Below, one piece after another: positions 37,753 through 49,483 of a DNA stretch of 64,000 nucleotides (position 1 is the first letter of the stretch; every line of letters starts with the position of its first letter). The stretch spans positions 806,001 to 870,000 of the forward strand of contig JAPTOF010000011.1 of NCBI GenBank assembly GCA_028554755.1, in the 5' to 3' direction. Under the pieces are notes generated by a model. It was not told the DNA's origin. It was given only the letters and a program-made list of their open reading frames with translations, and ran no database searches. This DNA is from Cordia subcordata. Lineage: Eukaryota; Streptophyta; Magnoliopsida; Boraginales; Cordiaceae. The position numbers and the translations under genes are program-made.

Positions 37753-37988
37753 TATTGGGACCATAATTCTAGAGGTTATCTTATGGATTCGATGTTATGT
37801 ATAGCATGACATGGGACTAACCGCACGACCTGTTGGTGCCATATATGGGTGTGGACAACAAAGGCCCTCATGCCCACTCGTAGTATGTCATAGATATAGG
37901 GCTCTACACAACCTCGATAAGGAAATAAAGTTGTACCTTAGTTATCAACTGAAGCTTTTAGCCTAGTGGAATGTGTTTGATCCTAACA
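37753..37988 (+). repeat. TRIM-like 5' LTR
   Basis: Starts TATTGGGACC and ends GATCCTAACA. It matches the second copy through GACATGGGACTAA and the AGGAAATAAAGTT segment. Confidence 0.75.
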
Positions 37989-37990
37989 AT

Positions 37991-38001
37991 TGGTATCAGA
38001 G
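37991..38001 (+). other. TRIM-like primer-binding site
   Basis: TGGTATCAGAG, complementary to the 3' end of initiator tRNA-Met. Confidence 0.75.
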
Positions 38002-38044
38002 TGAGCTTACAAGTTCGAGTCCCTAGGATGACACTGGGGGAGAT

Positions 38045-38195
38045 TATTGGGACAATTAATTTTAGTGGTCACCTTGTGGATTCAGTGTCATGTATGGGCA
38101 TGACATGGGACTAATCGCCTGACCAGTTGATGCCGTATATGGATGTGGCATTGCGAAGCCCCTCATTCCTGCTGCAGCACGTCATAAATGTAGGG
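38045..38195 (+). repeat. TRIM-like 3' LTR, first part
   Basis: Starts TATTGGGACAATT. It is interrupted by element H (TSD TAGGG 38191-38195) and continues at 49397-49483, ending CCCAACA. Confidence 0.75.
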
Positions 38196-40094
38196 TGGTG
38201 TCATCTTTCGAGTGCAAGCTCTAAAAGACCCACAAGTGTACGGATCGTGCAATATAGTGTGTACAAGTGTAGGTGTCGAACCACAGGGAGGCGTGAATAA
38301 TGTGGGTGAATTCTATGCTTGGTGATCTAGAAAGTGCCAAAAAGAAAGATCTAAACTAGACATATTTTTTTTGGGGTTTTGGATTATCGGGAGCTCTAGG
38401 TAAAGGAAATAAAATTAAACTATGAATATGAAAAATGAGAGCACGAGTTGGTCAAGAGGGAACTAACACTTGAGAAGGTATTAGGGTGACTTCGACTTAT
38501 GAATGGGTAATTTTATACTCAAATGCTATGGGATTAAGGGATGATGGCTAACTATAATAAGTGCTCTTAACTAGGTTGCTAGTAGTGTCCTAATTTCCCC
38601 CTAGGACTCGGTGTGGGTCCGTCCCTAGGCGGCGCCTCCTAGAGCTACGGCGTGGTCCTTATGACCTAGGGCCTCAAGAGTGACTAACTAACTTCCTAGA
38701 TGGCTTAGAATGAACCTACCTTAGTACCTAAACCTTTGGCTGGATTTAAAGCCAAGACCTAGTGTTGCTAAGGTCGACTAAACCTATCCGAAAACCTATT
38801 GCCTGGATTTAAAGCCAAAGGAGACTCGGCCTAGACTAGCCCTAAGTTATACTTCATCATTCGAAGGTCACTACAGCAAGATTTGACTTGCTAGTGCGTT
38901 CATACATGTTCAAGGCCAAGGTGCGCGTGAATAATGGAACCTATTCAACTACCAAACATCGTTATGTTCAGTTCACACCATTAGAAATAATTAACAACCA
39001 ACACGTATGTGTTATTGAAGTTATGCTTGTTACTAGGCATGCAAATATACATATAGACATGAATAAAAGTATTACCCACTTCATAGCATCCACATATAAA
39101 CACATAGACATAATTATAACATGGATTAGATGTGTTTAGTAATAAACAAACTTCAATTTATACACATGTTACGCATCTAGGCATTTTATCAAACACTTAG
39201 ACATGAATGAGAAAATACCCATTTAAATAAGACAATTCGAAACATGTATATATATATTCAGCAATCAGATCCCATATCATAAAAGTATATAATTAACCTA
39301 TTACATAAGTTAAATCACCCTACACAAGTCTACTCAATCATAATAGGAAATAGAATGAAAGAGAGATAATGAAGCTTCCCTTTCATCCTAGCTAATCTTG
39401 TACAAAGCTTTTGAGCAAACTTGATTCCAAAATGTTTGAACCCTCCAAATCAATCTTGGTTCTTAGTGAGAAATGTGTGAAAAGTGTGTGTGAAGTGGGT
39501 GGGATCTAGGGTTAAGTGTGTGAGAATTTTAGGTGTGAAGTGTGTGTTAATCTACCAAAAAGTTCTCTCTCTTTTCTGTAGAATCGGGCCCTATTTATAT
39601 GTTCTTAGCATATTGCCGGTCGACCGTCTAGGTCGACCGGCCTCTGGACCTAGCTCGACCGGCTTTTTAATGATGCTCTCTGGAGTGGCCGGTCGACCGG
39701 CTCTGGAAGGGTGGTTGTCCGGCTATTTTTGGCACCTCTCTGGAGTGGCCGGTAAACCTAGCCGGTGGACCGGCTCTTTTTTCGTTGGTCGTCCGACTGA
39801 CTTTCTTCCTCCATTCTTTGTCTTTTCGGCCTCTAGTCTTCTCTCTTAGACCCGTGCATTTCCGATCTTCATCACCTTTCATCGGCCAATCTTGATCTTA
39901 ACCCAAAGTTCACCTAAATCATTGAAAACAAGCAATTAGTGTAGCAATTTGTCTCTTAAACTCGATATGCACATTTGTTTACGCTTAAGCCTATTCTTAT
40001 CAAAAGCACTGCACTAATGCATCATTATGAGCACTCAACACTTCTAAAATATAGGTAAATGACAATGCAAACACACACAAAACACAACATATCA
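38196..40094 (-). repeat. Element H 3' LTR (type 2)
   Basis: From TGGTGTCATC to ATATCA. It contains the leader block with two hairpins, a conserved antisense frame (38888-39139), TATA (39592-39599) and the CCGGTCGACCGG array (about 39616-39790). Confidence 0.92.
39592..39599 (-). promoter_or_regulatory. TATA box, element H 3' LTR
   Basis: TATTTATA on the plus strand preceded by CGGGCCC. The 5' LTR equivalent is 48941-48948. Confidence 0.6.
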
Positions 40095-41473
40095 ACACCC
40101 CAAACCTTCTCCTTGCTTGTCCTCAAGCAAGCCCAATCTTAAATTTTATCTCTAAAGTCGATACAATGGATTGCCTAAAGGATTGACTCTCTATCAAAGT
40201 TAGTCTAAGAAGCATAAAGGGGGCATTCCTATTGTGGAGAGATCCCCAAATCTCTTTGGATTCTCCCTCTACTCATAAAGGGTCTTGTTCCTCGTAGGAA
40301 TTTCCCGAGTAGCCAATCCACCACTAGCCTAGGATTCTAACTCACACACTCGGGTTGTTGATATTTCGTGCTCCCTCAACTAACATGGCCTCCCCAACAT
40401 GCACCAAGCCTCAAAGACAAGAAGAGAGAATATACAAACACAATGGCTTATAAAAAGCCTTATTTACGTATTTACAAAGATGATAACTTGTGCTAAGTTG
40501 ACATTGTGTCACTTATGCACTTATTCACTAACTTTTTGGTGCCTTTAGCTTTTCCTCTTTTTCACTTCATTTTTTTTTTACATATATATTTTTGCACCTT
40601 TTTGCTTTTTTCATTTTTTTTTTGAACTTTTAATGCTTTGTATTGTATTCACAAAAAGAAAGAAAAAGAAAGGCTTAGGCACATCAACAAAAACCAATCA
40701 AGGAAGGGGCACTCACATCAACAACCCTTTTCCAACACTCTTTCCTACCAAGCTATAGGGTGGCTACACGGGTTATTCTTTCAAGGTTCTCACTCCCCAC
40801 AACTTTGAAGGGCATCCCCTCCAAGACTTAGTTTTCAAACCACTCTATTCATTTCTCCACAATACCTCTTATCTTCATAAATCAATATAGTCAATCACAA
40901 AAGCCAACACAATGATCAACAAAGAAATAAATGACTCTATATGCATCAAAATTGAAAATTTTCCACCATTTTTAAACGCAGAATGCAATCTACCTTAAGC
41001 AAGATATATAACAAGAAAACCAAACTCCCACACCCCTAAACCAAAACTTTGCTTGTCCTCAAGCAAAAAGATCAAAGCACAAAAACAAGCAAATCGTCAT
41101 TACAAAAGAAGTAAGGGTAGTGGGGATAGGGTGTAAACATGGGGAACAAGTGGAGAAAGGATAGATACAACCTTGCATTTTCTTCAAAGCTTTCTAGCCC
41201 AATGATAAATCACCATACTACTAATCCCGTGACTCACAATTTATAAACACTCACAAAGAAAACAAGATTAGTAGCATTGCCTATGCATACTTGCATTGGC
41301 ATGTGCAATAATGATTAGTGGTGTATCTTATGGGACAAAGGATTGGGATTCAACACTTTGGTTTGGGTGCAAAAAAGAAAGAAAATAAAAAGAGAAGAAA
41401 GTGAAACAAATGCAAAATTGAACCTAGGTTGCCTCCTAGTAGCGCTAACCACCAAGCCGTCAACCAGGCAAAC
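40095..41473 (-). other. Element H 3' non-coding region
   Basis: On the minus strand: polypurine tract (40095-40111) with hairpin CTTGCTTG-AGGA-CAAGCAAG (40112-40131), an A/G-rich block near 40570-40670, and the second module near 41030-41067 with hairpin TTTGCTTG-AGGA-CAAGCAAA (41048-41067). A post-pol motif with AGCGCTACTAGGAG lies near 41430. No coding sequence supported. Confidence 0.65.
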
Positions 41474-43744
41474 ACTAACTCATCTTCAACTTCCATAGTT
41501 GGGATCCTGAAGCATTAAAACCTCCACATGAGCCATGCTTGGATCATATGCGTGCTTTAGGCGTTGCCTATTTACCGTCAACTCTCGGCCATCTTTCAAG
41601 TCTTTAATCTTGACTGCTCCGGAAGGATAGGCAATCATCACCTCATATGGACCATCCTATCTTGTCTTAAGCTTACCTGGAAAGAGTTTCAATCGTGAGT
41701 TAAACAACCAAACTTTATCAAAAGGAGAGAATAATTTCTTAATAATGTGTTTATCATGAATTCTCTTCATCCTATCCTTATAAAGTTTAGCGTTCTCATA
41801 CGCCTCGAATCTAAGCTCTTCCAATTTCGCTAGGTCTAGCTTCCTTTTCTCACCCGCTCTTGCCAAGTCAAAATTTAGGGCTTTGATTGCCCAATAAGCC
41901 CTATGCTCTAGTTCTACTGGCAAGTGACAAGCTTTACCAAAAACCAATCTATATGGAGACATACCAATGGGAGTCTTAAAGGTGGTATGGTAGGCCTACA
42001 AAGCATCATTTAGCCTAATAGACCAATCTCTTCTATCGGGCCTAACCGTTTTCTCTAAAATGTGCTTGATCTCTCTATTGGACACCTTTACTTGTCCACT
42101 AGTTTGCGGGTGATAAGGAGTGGCTACCTTATGGGTGACCGAATATCTTCTCAACAAGGCCTCTAAAGTCCTATGGCGAAAATGCAAACCCCCATCACTA
42201 ATTAAGACCCTAGGGACTCCAAATCTAGAGAAAATGTTTTCTTTAATAAACTTAACCACTGCCCTATGGTCATTAGTGTGTGTAGGAATAGCCTCAACCC
42301 ATTTGGACACATAATCAACGGCCATTAAAATGTATTGGTACCCATAGAAAGGTGGAAATGGACCCATGAAGTCTATACCCCAAACATCAAACAACTCACA
42401 AGTAAGAATAGGGGATAAAGGCATCATGTTTCTCCTAGAGATGGACCCGGATTGTTGACATCTAAAACACTTCTTGCAATATTCTTGGGCATCCTTAAAG
42501 AGAGAAGGCCAAAATATTCCACTTTGCAAGACCTTCGCGGCGGTCTTCTTCCCACTAAAATGACCCCTATACTCCTCATCATGACACATGCTCAAAACGC
42601 TCTCAAACTCATCCTCAAGTACACATCTGCGAATCATTTGATCCGCACACACTTTGAAAAGATAGGGATCTTCCCAAAAGAAATGCCTAACTTGTGCTAG
42701 GAAGCTATCTTTTTCTCTTTTCTCCCAATGGGAAGGAAAATGCCCTGTGGCAAGATAATTGACAGTATGAGCAAACCAAGGCGTGTGATGAGAGACGGCA
42801 AATAATTGTTCATCGGGGAATGAATCATGAAAAGGAGATGGATCACTAGAAGACTCACTAACAAGACGGGAAAGATGATCCGCAACTAAATTTTCTCTAC
42901 CCTTTTTATCTCGAATTTCTATGTCAAACTCTTGAAGGAGGAGCAACCACCTAATCAAGCGGGGCTTAGATTCTTTCTTAGACAACAAATACTTCAATGC
43001 CGCATGATTGGTGTAGACAATCACTTTGGATCCTAGGATGTATGACCTAAACTTGTCAAGGGAGAAAACTATTGCTAAAAGCTCTTTTTCCATAGTGGTA
43101 TAATTCTTTTGTGCTTCATCAAGAGTCTTGCTAGCATAGTATACAACATGGGGCAACTTATCCTTCTTTTGACCTAAAACAGCTCCTATCGCATAATCGG
43201 ATGCATCACACATAACCTCAAATGGGAGACTGTAGTCAGGTGGCTGGATAATTAGGGATGTAGACAATAAGGATTTAAGCCTATTGAAAGCTCTAACACA
43301 TTCATCATCAAAGTCAAAAGGGACATCTTGTGCTAGGAGCCTAGACAAGGGGTGTGCAATGTGACTAAAATCCTTAATGAATCTACGGTAAAATCCTGCA
43401 TGCCCTCGAAAAGATCTAACATCCTTGACACACTTAGGGACAGGCAACTTTTCAATTAATTCTACCTTAGCTGGGTCAACTTGAATTTCACTAGATGATA
43501 CAACATAACCCAACACTATCCCTCGTTGCACCATGAAATGGGATTTCTCCCAACTTAACACTAAATTCTTCTCTACACATCGATCTAAGACTGAAGAGAG
43601 ATGACTCAAGCACTTATCAAAGCTATCTCCAAAGACTGAGAAATCATCCATGAAAATCTCTAAATGTCTCACAATCATGTCACTAAAAATGGCCATCATA
43701 CATCTCTGAAAAGTCGCTAGGGCATTACAAAGACCGAAGGGCAT
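41474..43744 (-). pseudogene. Element H RT (3' part), RNase H and integrase
   Basis: Frame 43744-41996 runs from MPFGLCN through FMDD (residues 31-34), the RT thumb, RNase H ([18 protein letters not shown]) and the integrase HHCC and core. RNase H has [10 protein letters not shown] where A has TDH (codon 43009-43007), losing a catalytic Asp. Integrase has [11 protein letters not shown] where A and D have GQVEVSN (codon 42088-42086), replacing the catalytic Glu by Lys. The frame ends with a Trp-to-stop change after RLNDAL; frame 41962-41657 continues and ends in another Trp-to-stop. Catalytically dead. Confidence 0.85.
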
Positions 43745-44989
43745 TCTCCTATAAGCAAAAGTGCCATAGGGACAAGTAAAGGTGGTCTTCTCCTAGTCCT
43801 CGGGACACACAGGGATCTGGTTATATCGCGAATAGCCATCTAGAAAACAATAGCAGCTATGCCCAGCTACTCTATCTAAGATCTGGTCTAGAAAAGGCAA
43901 TGGGAAATGATCCTTCCTACTTTTGGAGTTGAGCTTCCTATAGTCAATACAAACTCTCCATCTCGTAGGAGTACGTGTAGGGATAAGCTCTCCTCTATCG
44001 TTCTTAACAACTGTGATCCCGAACTTCTTAGGGACAACTTGGACCGGGCTAACCCACTCACTATTGGAGATCGAATAAATAATGCCTGCATCTAAAAGCT
44101 TAATGATCTCTTTCTTGACTACTTCGCTCATGTGTGGGTTTAGCCTCTTTTGCATTTCCCTAGAAGGAATGGCTCCATCCTTAAGGTGAATACGATGCAT
44201 GCAAACCGAAGGGTCTATACCTCTCAAATCATCAATTTTCCACCCTATAGCCTTCCTATGTTTCCTAAGGACCTTTAAGAGACGCTCCTCATGCTCACTA
44301 GAAAGATCGAAAGCTATGATGACCGGAAGGGTCTCACTAGAGCCTAGGAATGCATATTTTAAATGATCGGGAAGGGGTTTGAGCTGTAAAGAAGGGCTAG
44401 GCTCAACCAAGGGGGACTTAACCTCAACATCATCAATGGGGACATCACTAGAAATGAAACTAGAAAGATTAACCTCAAGTGACTTATTAGTCAAATGGCT
44501 CTCAATCAAGGAAGTAGAAGCTACAAATTTCCTCTCTAAGGTCTCCAAATCAAAACTAGACATCAATTCCTCAAATTTCCTTAATACTTCTCCATCGGTC
44601 ATAGTCTTCTCTATAAGATCCTCAACACAAGAATCAATCACATCCACCTTAAAGCACTCTTCTCCATCCTCTTCTCCTATACTAGCCCTATTCACCGCCT
44701 TTGCAACCTTCATAGTGGATCTCAAATTCCCAAATTTCATCTCCAATACCCCCGACCTACAATGGATCATGGCATCTGCGGTGGCAAGGAAGGGGCGACC
44801 TAGAAGAATGGGTGTAAAATGTCTAGAGTCATGTCCCGAATCCATATCTAACATTATGAAGTCAACAGGGTACACAAACTCACCTACCTGGACCTTAACG
44901 TCCTCTATCACACCCCTAGGTCTACGCTCAGACCTATCAGCTAGCTGAAGAGTAACATGTGTAGGAGTCAACTCACCTAGACCTAGTTG
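43745..44989 (-). pseudogene. Element H protease end, linker and RT fingers
   Basis: Frame 44971-43793 covers the end of the protease (ILLGRPFLATADAMIHCR), the acidic linker, MSEVVKKEIIKLLDAGIIYSI, CIDYRKLNSKSRKDHFPLPF and GYSRYNQIPV. It ends in TAG at 43795-43793, where element A has the CAG of EDQEK. Removing that single change would link it to the next frame, so most of pol was lost by point nonsense changes. Confidence 0.83.
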
Positions 44990-45924
44990 CTAATAGACAG
45001 AGTAGGGAATGAGATTCACACTAGATCCTAAATCTAATAAGGCAAGATCAATCTGGGTCTCACGGATCCTACAAGGAATGGTGAAGGCTCCGGGGTCACT
45101 CATCTTGGGCGGAAGGCCCGAAGTACAAATACTATTCACCTTCTCCGTAAGCCTCACCTTCTTAGAAATGTTCGATGACCTACGTTTCCTTGTACAAAGA
45201 TCCTTAAAGAACTTAGAATAAGAGGGGATGGAAATGATTGCATCTATCAAAGGAAGATTGACCTTAAGGTCCTTAAGATGCTCTAAACCCTTGAAGAACC
45301 TAGAATCCTTACTAGATGTAGGTCTCTCTAAAGCGGATGGAAAGGGAACTCTAGGCTCTATTCCTCTAGATACATGGGAGTCATCAATAGGCTCTTTTCC
45401 CTCCCGATGTGGGCGGGAAGTACTACTCTCCATGATCTCTAATGGGCTCATTTCTCTCAACAGGACCTTCTCTAGAATTTCCCCCAACAATCTCTAGAAT
45501 TTCCCTCAACAAGGCTATCATGTGGTGCTCTAGACTCGAAAGGACCACTAGGTGCAGGCACTGCAAAGTCAACTCCTACCCTATTATCCACTACCCGACC
45601 GCTCCTAAGAGTGGTGACGGCCTTAGCTTTGGGCACGAGGGGATAAGTGGTATCAGTGGAGGAACAGGACTGGACTCTAGGGTTCACCTCCGGCTAAGAA
45701 GGCAATTTCCCGAGGTCTCTAGCGCTCAATTGACTAGAAATCTGTCCTAGCTGTGTCTCAAACCTAGCCATCTGTTGCCTATAGCTAGCCATCTCTTTCC
45801 TATTGTCAGCTAACTCCTACTGCTGACTAGCTAATGCCTGCTGCTGATTCTGAATAAACTGCATTAACTTCATCACATCATTACTAGGAGTCTAGCTACT
45901 AGAGGGAGCAGGTAAAGCCTGAGG
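44990..45924 (-). pseudogene. Element H protease and gag-pol linker
   Basis: Frame 45490-44990 holds the protease active site LLDLGSSVNLIPYSVY and ends in TAG in place of the CAG codon of YQQLG. Upstream, 45687-45472 carries the gag-pol linker (VVDNRVGVDFAVPAPSGP). A small local duplication of the TCTCTAGAATTTCCC segment is seen near 45470-45505. Confidence 0.75.
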
Positions 45925-47265
45925 TTAAGAAGCACTAGTGAGATGGGGTTGATTAAGATGATAGAAACCTAAGGGATATTGAGGACGGGGTTGCTGCTGA
46001 GGTGGAACTTGAGGATGTGAACCAGACTCATGCTGTCCTTGTCTCCAAGAAAATTTCGGGTTGTCCCTCCAACCCGGATTGTATGTGTTCGAGTATGGAT
46101 TATACTCACAAGAATAACCTTGTTTGGCACACACTTGCTCTTTCATGAATTTAGGAAATTGGGATGCTAAAGGGCAAGCTATGGTCTCATGAGATAACAC
46201 GGAGCACAATGCACAAACTTCAACAACTAAAGGGGCGGAGGAAGAACCTAAAGAACTAGTCCTATGACCTTGGGATGAAATGGACAAAGAAATGAATTGA
46301 TCTAGTTTATTTGTCAAAGCCTCAACCTTAGCGGGTAAGTCTAAAAAAACTCCAACCTCACTAACATTTCTCTTGTTACCTCCTCAACTAGACCTTTCCA
46401 TTGCAAAATTTTGAAAAGAATTTTCAGCCATCATTTCTATTTTCTCCCATGCCTCGGTCGGTCTCAAAAGATAGAAGCCACCATCGGAGGTGGCATTGAC
46501 CATTATCCTATTTTGTTCATTTAAGCCTCGAAAGAAATATTGCATTAGGCCATGATTGTCGTACCCGTGGTGTGGACATTGTCTAAGAAGATCCTTGAAC
46601 CTCTCCCAAGCATCATGAAAAGATTCTAGGTCATGTTGGGAGAAAGTCATAATGGCGGTCCTAAGGTCGGCCGTCTTGGCCATAGGATAAAATTTTTGGA
46701 AGAACTTAGATTAAAGCTCAGCCCATGTAATAAAGCAACCATTGGGTAAGGAATGCAACCAAGACCTAGCCTTGTCCTTAAGAGAGAAAGGAAACAATCT
46801 TAGACGTATGACCTCTTGAGAGACATTGAGGACATGGAGAGTGGAACTCATCTCAACAAAATCAGTGATATGATATAGAGGACTCTCATTGCTTCTCCCG
46901 TAGAAGGAAGGAAGCATAGCCAACATATTAGACTTAATCTCGAAGTTCGTCTCCCCCAAACCCGGAATTTGAATAGCCAAATTGGTCTCAAAGGCTTCGG
47001 GGAGAAAGAATTTCCTAAGAGTGGGTTCCTCATCTATGGGTGGATCCAGTCTACGGGGCTCTCGTCTAAAATAAGCTTGGCCTTGATGCCCAATGTGATT
47101 GTGAGGTGGAATGGGATTCATTAGGGGATTGGGAGGATTAGAAGGATGGTTGGGATCGGTCATCTCCTCAAGAAGATCTCCTAAATTCCTGAAATGTCTA
47201 GCAATTCTATCAGGTTCGGGATTAAGAGGAACTAGGGAATTTCTAAGGGATCTCCTACCAAGCAT
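45925..47265 (-). pseudogene. Element H gag (Athila clade), broken by nonsense codons
   Basis: Starts at an ATG (47265-47263) with MLGRRSLRNSLVPLNPEPD. The capsid region is 47265-46711, ended by a TAA replacing CAA after WAEL. It continues in the same frame at 46683-46384 (TADLRTAIMTFSQHD, YFFRGLNEQNRIMV) to a TGA, then 46317-45925 with the CALCSVLSHETIAC knuckle and EYNPYSNTYNPGW. Gag would form the cytoplasmic particle and bind RNA. Confidence 0.82.
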
Positions 47266-47526
47266 GCACAATCTATCCTAACTCCGGCCACTTCAACCCC
47301 CGAAAACTTCAGTATTCCAATAACTACAGCAAATAATCCACAATCCTAAAAAAAATTCTACTAAAAAATAAAAAATAAAAGCTGAAATAGATAAGCAAGG
47401 ATCAAAGCAAGATAATAGGAACAACAAACAAGATAAGCAAAAACTAAACAAACTATAAAGAAAAAGCAAGAAAGTAAGAAAAGCAACTACCAAAACACAC
47501 AAGCAAAGAATACAAATCACCGTGCC

Positions 47527-47544
47527 TCACAGGCAACGGCGCCA
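47527..47544 (-). other. Element H primer-binding site (tRNA-Asp)
   Basis: Minus strand TGGCGCCGTTGCCTGTGA next to the 5' LTR; the first thirteen bases match the tRNA-Asp 3' end complement. Confidence 0.8.
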
Positions 47545-47550
47545 AGAACT

Positions 47551-49391
47551 TGGTGTCGTCATTCGAGTGCAAGCTCTAAAAGACCCACAACCATACGGTC
47601 GTGCAATATAGTGTGTACAAGTGTAGGTGTCGAACCACAAGGAGGCGTGAATAATGTGGGTGAATTCTATGCTTGGTGATCTAGAAAGTGCCAAAAAGAA
47701 AGATCTAAACTAGACATATTTTTTTTGGGGTTTTGGATTATCAGGAGCTCTAGGTAAAGGAAATAAAATTAAACTATGAATATGAAAAATGAGAGCACAA
47801 GTTGATCAAGAGGGAACTAACACTTGAGAAGGGATTAGGGTGACTTCGACTTATGAATGGGTAATTCTATACTCAAATGCTATGGGATTAAGGGATGATG
47901 GCTAACTATCATGAGTGCTCTTAACTAGGTTGCTAGTTAGCGTCCTAATTTCCTCTTAGGACTCGGTGTGGGTCCGTCCCTAGGCGGCGCCTCCTAGAGC
48001 TACGGCGTGGTCCTTATGACCTAGGGCCTCAAGAGTGACTAACTAACTTCCTAGGTGGCTTCGAATGAACCTACCTTAGTACCTAAACCTTTGGCTGGAT
48101 TTAAAGCCAAGACCTAGTGTTGCTAAGGTCGACTAAACCTATCCGAAAACCTATTGGCAAGATTTAAAGCCAAAGGAGACTCGGCCTAGACTAGCCCTAA
48201 GTTATACTTCGTCATTCTAAGGACAGCAGGATTTGACTTGCTAGTGCGTTCATACACGTTCAAGGCCAAGGTGCGCGTGAATAATGGAACCTATTCAACT
48301 ACCAAACATCGTCATGTTCAATTCACACCATTAGAAATAATTAACAACCAACACGTATGCGTTATTGAAGTTATGCTTGTTACTAGGCATGCAAATATAC
48401 ATATAGACATGAATAAAAGCATTACCCACTTCATAGAATCTACATATAAACACATAGACATGATTATAACATGGATTAGATGTGTTTAGTAACAAACAAA
48501 CTTCAATTTATACACATGTTACCCATCTAGGCATTTTATCAAACACTTAGACATGAATGAGAAAATACCCATTTAAACAAGACAATTCGAAACATGTATA
48601 TATATATTCAGCCATCATATCCCATATTATAAGAGTATATAATTAACCCATTACATAAGTTAAATCACCCTACACAAGTCTACTCAATCATAATAGGAAA
48701 TAGAATGAAAGAGAGATAATGAAGCTTCCTTTCATCCTAGCTAATCTTGTACAAAGCTTTTGAGCAAACTTGATTCCAAAATGTTTGAACCCTCCAAATC
48801 AATCTTGGTTCTTAGTGAGAAATGTGTGAAAAGTGTGTGTGAAGTGGGTGGGATCTAGGGTTAAGTGTGTGAGAATTTTAGGTGTGAAGTGTGTGTTAAT
48901 CTACCAAAAAGTTCTCTCTCTTTTCTATAGAATCGGGCCCTATTTATATGTTCTCAGCATATTGCCGGTCAACCGTCTCTGGACCTAGCTCAACCGGCTT
49001 TTTAATGATGCTCTCTGGAGTGGCCGGTCAACCTAGACGGTCGACCGGCTCTGGAAGGGTGGTCGACCGGCTCTTCTTTCCTTGGTCGTCCAGCTGACTT
49101 TCTTCCTCCATTCTTTGTCTTTTCAGCCTCTGGTCTTCTCCCTTAGACCCGTGCATTTCCTATCTTCATCACTTTTCATCGTCCAGTCTTGATCTTAACC
49201 CAAAGTTCACCTAAATTATTGAAAACAAGCAATTAGTGTAGCAATTTGTCTCTTAAACTCGATATACACATTTGTTTACGCTTAAGCCTATTCTTATCAA
49301 AAGCACTACACTAATGCATCATTATGAGCACTCAACACTTCTAAAATATAGGTAAATGACAATGCAAACACACACAAAACACAACACATCA
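47551..49391 (-). repeat. Element H 5' LTR (type 2)
   Basis: From TGGTGTCGTC to ACACATCA. It is shorter than the 3' LTR mainly in the GC-rich array (48963-49075), where several TCGA sites have become TCAA. It carries the antisense frame at 48238-48489. Confidence 0.92.
48238..48489 (+). other. Conserved antisense frame in type 2 LTRs (83 codons)
   Basis: Antisense to the element. The same frame stays open in H 3' LTR (38888-39139), F (19275-19526, minus), D (15775-15993) and E (17573-17791), with shared TRHANIH and SITHFI...KHIDMII segments. I do not recognise the product; an accidental frame is as likely as a gene. Confidence 0.25.
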
Positions 49392-49396
49392 TAGGG

Positions 49397-49483
49397 CTTT
49401 ATGCTACCTTAATAAGGAAATAAAGTTTCGCTTTGGTTGCCAGCTTAAGCTTTTAGCCTAGTGATAAGTGCTTGATCCCAACA
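49397..49483 (+). repeat. TRIM-like 3' LTR, second part
   Basis: Continues from 38195 with CTTTATGCTACC and AGGAAATAAAGTT and ends CCCAACA before the TSD AACTT. Confidence 0.75.

Larger units (their letters stand above)
38196..49391 (-). mobile_element. Element H: full-length Athila-clade retrotransposon (LTR type 2)
   Basis: 11.2 kb, minus strand, TSD TAGGG (38191-38195 and 49392-49396). The 3' LTR is 38196-40094, the 5' LTR 47551-49391. It carries PBS, gag, protease, RT, RNase H, integrase and a 1.4-kb 3' region. It has the longest pol frame in the window (582 codons), but key residues are mutated (RNase H Asp to Asn, integrase Glu to Lys) and several nonsense codons occur, most of them CAG-to-TAG, CAA-to-TAA or TGG-to-TAG. 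Confidence 0.93.
37753..49483. mobile_element. TRIM-like element with tRNA-Met PBS, split by element H
   Basis: Two copies of a ~236-bp terminal repeat flank an internal region of only about 56 bp (37989-38044): the first at 37753-37988, the second at 38045-38195 plus 49397-49483. TSD AACTT lies at 37748-37752 and 49484-49488. The internal part has TGGTATCAGAG (37991-38001), the standard initiator-tRNA-Met primer site, and ends in a CTGGGGGAGAT-like polypurine tract. Termini read TATTGGGA...CCCAACA, the expected TG having become TA. No coding capacity. Confidence 0.8.

Noticed and set aside
47266..47271. Start of element H gag at 47271
   Set aside because: That codon is TTG; the first ATG in frame is 47265-47263 and gives the expected N-terminus.
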